Positions 60,044 to 64,000 of a DNA stretch of 64,000 nt are shown one piece after another. Below the pieces are notes generated by a model that saw nothing but the letters and a program-made list of their open reading frames with translations, was not told the origin of the DNA and made no database searches. The position numbers and the translations under genes are program-made. This DNA is from Shewanella baltica (GTDB lineage Bacteria; Pseudomonadota; Gammaproteobacteria; Enterobacterales; Shewanellaceae): the NCBI RefSeq assembly GCF_900456975.1, contig NZ_UGYM01000002.1, forward strand, positions 2,480,001-2,544,000. Reading direction: 5' to 3'. Positions within the stretch are counted from its first letter, which is position 1. Each line of letters begins with the position of its first letter.

Positions 60044-61125
60044 GCCAGTTTATCGATATTTTACGCCAACATCTGGCGGATTTTCGGCGGCGTTATGCCC
60101 ATCAAATCACCCCAGAAATACATGCTGCTATCCATGCCATGCTCAGCTGTCGTTGCAACACGGCGAGGGTGAGTTGCTGGGATTGTCAAACCTGCGAGCA
60201 ACAGCTTGAGTTTCCGCTCTCTTGTGGTCATCGTAGTTGCCCACAGTGCCAACACGGCACCACATGTGACTGGCTGAGTAAACAACAAGCCAAGTTATTA
60301 CCGGTGAATTATTTTATGGTGACCTTTACCTTGCCGTTTGAATTAAGAGCCATAGCGAAGTCGCAACCCGAGCCGTTCTATCACGCCATGTTTACCGTGG
60401 CAGCGAGTGTACTCAAAGACTTTGCCGCACGCTCCCCTAAGCTCAGTGGTGACATCGGCTTCACCGGCGTACTGCATACTCACAGTCGGCGCAGAGACTA
60501 CCATCCACATCTGCACTTCATTATCCCAGCAGGGAGCTACCACTCAGGCAAGCGGCAATGGCGCAAGTGTCAAACCCATTACTTATTTAACGCCTTTAAT
60601 CTTGCCAAGGTGTGGCGAGCACGTTTACTGGCTTATCTGAGTGACACGCTTCAGCTTAAACTGCCACATCAATCCCAGTCGAAATGGGTGGTCGATTGTC
60701 AGTTCGTCGGTAAAGGTGCTCCTGCACTGCAATATCTGTCGCGCTACCTTTATCGGGGCGTTTTACCCGACAGCAGTATTTGTCGTCATGTCGATAATCA
60801 GGTGAGCTTTACCTATCAAGACAGTCAGACTCGCTGCCAACAAGTACGCAGCTTGCCCGCGGTCGAATTTCTGTGGTTGATATTACAACATGTGTTACCC
60901 AAAGGATTACGGCGAGTACGAGACTATGGCTTACTGCGAGGCAATGCCAAAAAGCTACGGCAACAAATCCAACTAATGTTGGCTGTCGCAGGTGCAGTGT
61001 TCCCCATGTTACCTGAGGTCAAACGTACCTTAGCCGTGCGCTATTGCCCTTGCTGCCATCAAGCTATGCATTTTATGGGTGTTCATATGCGTCATCGACC
61101 GACAGGCGCTAATATCACCGCTTAA
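60040..61125 (+). CDS. IS91-family HUH (Y2) transposase (copy 2)
   Basis: 361 residues, identical to the copy 1 protein, with intact zinc-binding cysteines, HUH motif (HPHLHF) and tyrosine pair. Both copies therefore look active. Confidence 0.92.
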   Translation: MSQFIDILRQHLADFRRRYAHQITPEIHAAIHAMLSCRCNTARVSCWDCQTCEQQLEFPLSCGHRSCPQCQHGTTCDWLSKQQAKLLPVNYFMVTFTLPFELRAIAKSQPEPFYHAMFTVAASVLKDFAARSPKLSGDIGFTGVLHTHSRRRDYHPHLHFIIPAGSYHSGKRQWRKCQTHYLFNAFNLAKVWRARLLAYLSDTLQLKLPHQSQSKWVVDCQFVGKGAPALQYLSRYLYRGVLPDSSICRHVDNQVSFTYQDSQTRCQQVRSLPAVEFLWLILQHVLPKGLRRVRDYGLLRGNAKKLRQQIQLMLAVAGAVFPMLPEVKRTLAVRYCPCCHQAMHFMGVHMRHRPTGANITA

Positions 61126-61378
61126 GGCGAGAAGTATAAGGATAACGGGTTAACCAAACAGAATGAGGACTCGATAACAGCTTGATGAACAAGTGATAAA
61201 AATATTAGCTCGTTCGCTAAGGGCGGGTCATGTCTGCAAAAAAGTCTCTTTCAAAGTACGACCTTAGCACCCTCAAATTCTCAATCAGCTATTTGCATAA
61301 TAAAGTGTCAACAACCAGCATCGGGCTTGTTCAACACTTGGGATAAGGTCGCGGCTACGCGCGGCCTATCCTTATTTG

Positions 61379-61774
61379 TTAGGTGCGTGCATGATTGAAA
61401 AACCGTTCTGCTTGCTTAGCTAAACTTGGTAGTTGACCAAAATCAGTTACGATACTTGAAGTAACCTTCCATTCTTCTGGATGTCCGTGCATGTCCCTGA
61501 GCTGGAATGAAAAGCGAACCTCACCCAATGAAGAACAAGTAGTAGAAATACTAAATTGATCTTCTAGTGACTTCCATTCGATTGCAGATTTCCAAGGCGA
61601 TTTAAGCGAAGCAAGCTTCTTTAACCAATTTAAAATACCCAATTCATCCGTGTAAGTGCAAACACGAGCCGTTGCTGTAACAACGCCAGTGAGTTGCACA
61701 GTAACGTATTCAGATTCAAGCGATGAGAACTTGAGTGAGTTATTTGATATTGATGAGTCTATCGAAAATTCCAT
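61379..61774 (-). CDS. DUF6228-like protein (integron cassette gene)
   Basis: A 131-residue soluble protein. The pattern of N-terminal beta strands, a central WLKKLASLKSPWKSAIEWKS segment, then ISTTCSSLGEVRFSFQL resembles DUF6228, of unknown function; I hold that assignment with moderate confidence. AAGAG precedes the ATG. The start is 12 nt from a complete attC, and the stop codon lies in the attC end GTTAGGT left of it. Confidence 0.65.
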   Translation of the reverse strand: MEFSIDSSISNNSLKFSSLESEYVTVQLTGVVTATARVCTYTDELGILNWLKKLASLKSPWKSAIEWKSLEDQFSISTTCSSLGEVRFSFQLRDMHGHPEEWKVTSSIVTDFGQLPSLAKQAERFFNHART

Positions 61775-61786
61775 TTACTCTTTAGC

Positions 61787-61846
61787 ACCTAACGTCTTAG
61801 TATTTATGCGCTGCGCTGTTTGCAGGGCATAAATCGTTTGTTGGAC
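61787..61846. other. Complete attC-like site (60 bp)
   Basis: ACCTAAC (RYYYAAC, 61787-61793) and GTTGGAC (GTTRRRY, 61840-61846) enclose an imperfect palindrome: atttatgc-gctgc pairs with gcag-ggcataaat. The size, both cores and the position just upstream of a small gene fit an integron attC. It is the only uninterrupted attC with both canonical cores in the window. Confidence 0.75.
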
Positions 61847-62125
61847 TTGGCCGATGCCACATACGTGTGAATGGGTATGAATGATGCTATAGGAATATGC
61901 TTTTTTGCGGTAGCAGTTTTTTATACAGTTTGATGGGTAATCACTTGATATCGTTTTAGCTTTCTCATTTTTTACGCTCACTTTCGACTGATTATTGACC
62001 TTGGTTGACAGCATTTAGGCCCCACATTCAGGCTGACTCTCGTACCCCATCGCCCCACTGGCTTGTGCCTATAGGGCTGGTTACTTTTCACTGTCGGTCA
62101 TTCCTCTTCGTCTTTAATGGCATGG

Positions 62126-62410
62126 TTATCCTGACATTCGTACTGGCTGACTTTGGTTGTTAATCATCACAAATCCCTGCGGTTTTATCAGCCCAATAAA
62201 CTGCAAATGACCTAACTGGCATTGCGGACATGACCACAAACAGTCTTCTTTAACCAAAGGCCTCGCCAATATCACCAATGGATTGTTTGATTGCAACTTG
62301 ATTAGCGCAAGCTTTTTGCGGTGGCAAGCATTGGTTAAGTACTGCGTAAAATCACAGTTATGACATACAGCACTAACCGGTGAGTAAATTTTGAATGATT
62401 TAGTTGTCAG
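62126..62410 (-). pseudogene. Transposase-like C-terminal remnant
   Basis: An open frame of about 94 codons without a start. It has cysteine pairs in VCHNCDF and SCPQCQLGHLQFIG around a basic KKLALIKLQS segment. It looks like the zinc-binding tail of a larger protein, perhaps a transposase; no specific family is recognised. A TAA immediately precedes the open part. Confidence 0.35.
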
Positions 62411-62806
62411 TTAAGTGATTTGGGGATAAACCTAGAACGAAACGATATGCCTAGGTGGTGGCACTCAGATGTATTCAAACTAAAGGTAGGTTTCTCCCCT
62501 CACTGTTCTCCGCTTTATAGTGACTCGCTTACCAAGAGACGCAAAATATCGGCCCATTCAACAAAGATCAAAGGATCACAAAATCGATCTGTTCAAGTTG
62601 GTATATCCGAGCACACCAATTTTTTGGACTCCTGAGAAAATAAGAATAATAAGCAAATAAAATCAATACTATAAATAGTGTTTGAAATTATGAACGCCCC
62701 TTAAAAACCCTCAAATAAAACAACAACCAAGCCCTCTAAAATTCTCATATGTAGTGAAGCACTGCGTGTCGCTGCCCCCGCAATCAACCGAGCCGGAAGG
62801 ACCCGC

Positions 62807-62855
62807 GATGATAATGGTTCGCATCTATATCGAGTTGCGAGTGATTCTCATCACC
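62807..62855. promoter_or_regulatory. Possible pair of Fur boxes
   Basis: gatgataatggttcgcatc (62807-62825) and gcgagtgattctcatcacc (62837-62855) resemble the Fur 19-mer built from GATAAT units. No iron-related gene is adjacent, so this may be a relic or chance. Confidence 0.3.
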
Positions 62856-63105
62856 ATAAGGTGTCGCGTTCTGCTTCAATCAAACCGTGAGCATCGGCGA
62901 GGCACAAAATCCGCCCATCTGAAAATCAAAATTCCTCATAATTGCACATGATCATCGCTCCATTCCTATCCATGCAGGATGACTAATATAGGTAAAGAGA
63001 ACGAGCTTGGCACTCGGCTAAAGTAAGCCAAGTCCTAGACAGCTACTGTTCACCTAAAACAGTCTAAAACCTTAGCTTTCACCCTATTCTCCCCACTGCC
63101 AACAT

Positions 63106-63269
63106 TTAACACTAAAGAAACAAACGCACGCTATTGCATCCTCCACTAGGGTTGATGCAATGACTCGTCTGTAGCCTTACTGCTGCATGGGCTAGAGTGC
63201 TCCCAACTTTTTGAGGCTATCTAGGGATTATCTAGGCCGCATCAAAAAACTGTTGAACCATATTGGTGC
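63106..63269. repeat. 164-bp direct repeat, copy A
   Basis: It aligns without gaps to copy B 444 bp further right, with roughly 85-90% identity judged by eye. The best conserved part runs from attgcatcctcc to tctaggccgcatc. Confidence 0.85.
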
Positions 63270-63549
63270 AACACATTGAACAACACCCATCAAATTAAAA
63301 CATATCAATAACAATTCAAACTAAGGCAGCATGAGCCTAAAAACGCGTTCAATCACTCAGAAACAGTGTGCAGATCATCCCACTTTGCCTGCTTTTAATG
63401 ACCAAAAACGGCGAGCGGATAGCACCCAAGCAGGATGAGGCAACGACCTAAACCGTGAGCCGAATAGAAGGATCCATTTAAGCGCCATCAATTCACCCAG
63501 AACTACCAAAAAACTCACCTTTTGCCCTACCCTTTACGCCCCTCAAGCG

Positions 63550-63713
63550 TTAACACAAAAGCAACAAAAGCGAGTCATTGCATCCTCCTGTAGGGTTGAT
63601 GCAACGACTCGCCTGTAGCCTTACTGCTGCATGGGTTTGAGTGCTCCCAACTTTTTGAGGGGATCTAGGGATTATCTAGGCCGCATCGAAGCACGGTTGA
63701 ACCCTAATGGTGC
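63550..63713. repeat. 164-bp direct repeat, copy B, with long hairpin
   Basis: In this copy gcgagtc-a-ttgcatc (63570-63584) pairs with gatgcaa-c-gactcgc (63598-63612), a two-part 14-bp stem. In copy A only the inner ttgcatc/gatgcaa arm is kept. It could be a structured RNA or a small non-autonomous repeat. Confidence 0.85.
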
Positions 63714-64000
63714 CCCCCCCCTATCCCCAAATAACATACCAGTAACAACTAAGGCTAAGAAAACGTGCGCTATTCTCACTCGCCATCGTCGCACAAAGCC
63801 CTATCAATGCCAGCTGCACCCACAATCATCAGCAAATGCTTGAACGACTAACGCACCTGCAGGTAAAGCAGCTGACAAAACGTAAACATGCACATTGATG
63901 CTAGGTATCAACACTTATCCGCCTAACTAATCTCCCTGCCTCACAAAGACTATTTAGCCAGCGTGAGATTAGCGGACACATCGGCAGGTAAACACAGCAG

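Larger units (their letters stand above)
59040..61381 (+). mobile_element. IS91-like element, copy 2 (2,342 bp)
   Basis: By eye it is identical to copy 1 over its whole length and in the same orientation, offset by 9,643 bp. It splits an attC-like site at TTGTT (59040-59044 on the left, 61376-61380 on the right). The two copies flank a 7.3-kb segment that could be lost or circularised by homologous recombination. Confidence 0.9.
62411..64000. other. 1.6-kb region without a convincing gene
   Basis: Short frames on both strands lack ribosome-binding sites, domains and coherent composition. The region holds two Fur-like boxes, a small inverted repeat (cttggc...gccaag, 63006-63032), a duplicated 164-bp repeat and a C9 homopolymer near 63713. 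It may be decayed element or intergenic island DNA. Confidence 0.5.

Noticed and set aside
61775..62014. 79-residue minus-strand frame
   Set aside because: It runs through the complete attC site, has no ribosome-binding site and shows no domain.
62420..63843. Short plus-strand frames (62420-62635, 62754-62951, 63631-63843)
   Set aside because: No start signals, no domains; the last overlaps the 164-bp repeat and the C9 run.

Overview
The window reads as a chromosomal segment of a Shewanella-type gammaproteobacterium. The evidence is gene content and protein style: opgGH; a periplasmic [NiFe] hydrogenase locus (hyaABCD with hypFBCDEA) preceded by an FNR/EtrA box; pheST-ihfA; minCDE; an MsrB-MsrA fusion; and a run of attC-like sites near umuDC. 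The species cannot be fixed by eye.

Positions 1-46,150 are mostly core chromosome. From left to right they hold: a partial exported protein; opgGH (osmoregulated periplasmic glucans); a six-gene minus-strand cluster (TlpA-like thioredoxin, DUF4266 lipoprotein, DUF3570 outer-membrane barrel, ApbE flavin transferase, response regulator, sensor kinase) that looks like a periplasmic/outer-membrane redox system; and, divergent from it, an 11-gene hydrogenase operon (10,689-23,063). That operon encodes the structural subunits, cytochrome b, the maturation protease, a degenerate HypF paralogue and a complete hyp set. The shared 386-bp intergenic region carries a perfect FNR palindrome placed for a class II promoter. 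Then follow lpxM, ihfA-pheT-pheS, a chemoreceptor with a sigma-28 promoter, ycgN, a lytic-transglycosylase homologue lacking the catalytic Glu, ycgL, minCDE, rnd, fadD, an alpha/beta hydrolase, an exported methyltransferase, an M50 protease, tsaB, hemB, msrBA, a 2OG-Fe(II)-type oxygenase, ylqF and a 5'-damaged tyrosine-phosphatase gene.

Positions 46,150-64,000 are accessory DNA. First come an SOS-regulated umuDC pair under a near-consensus LexA box and an SRAP gene. Next is a segment I interpret as an integron cassette array without a visible integrase. Four minus-strand genes (a zinc-ribbon membrane protein, a TIR/SEFIR protein, a nucleotidyltransferase-alpha/beta hydrolase fusion and a DUF6228-like protein) are separated by sites with attC cores and imperfect palindromes. 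Three of these junctions are occupied by mobile elements: two apparently identical 2,342-bp IS91-like elements and one group IIC intron. The intron is itself dead, carrying two nonsense codons and two IS3-family insertions with 3-bp target duplications; one IS3 copy is frameshifted. The last 2 kb has no convincing gene. It holds a transposase-like remnant, possible Fur boxes and a duplicated 164-bp structured repeat.

Taken together, the hydrogenase genes describe anaerobic H2 metabolism from transcription to Ni-Fe cofactor assembly. The ApbE cluster next to them is a plausible but uncharacterised flavin-dependent envelope system. The integron segment carries small genes of likely phage-defence or accessory type and has been repeatedly hit by attC-targeting or attC-tolerant elements.
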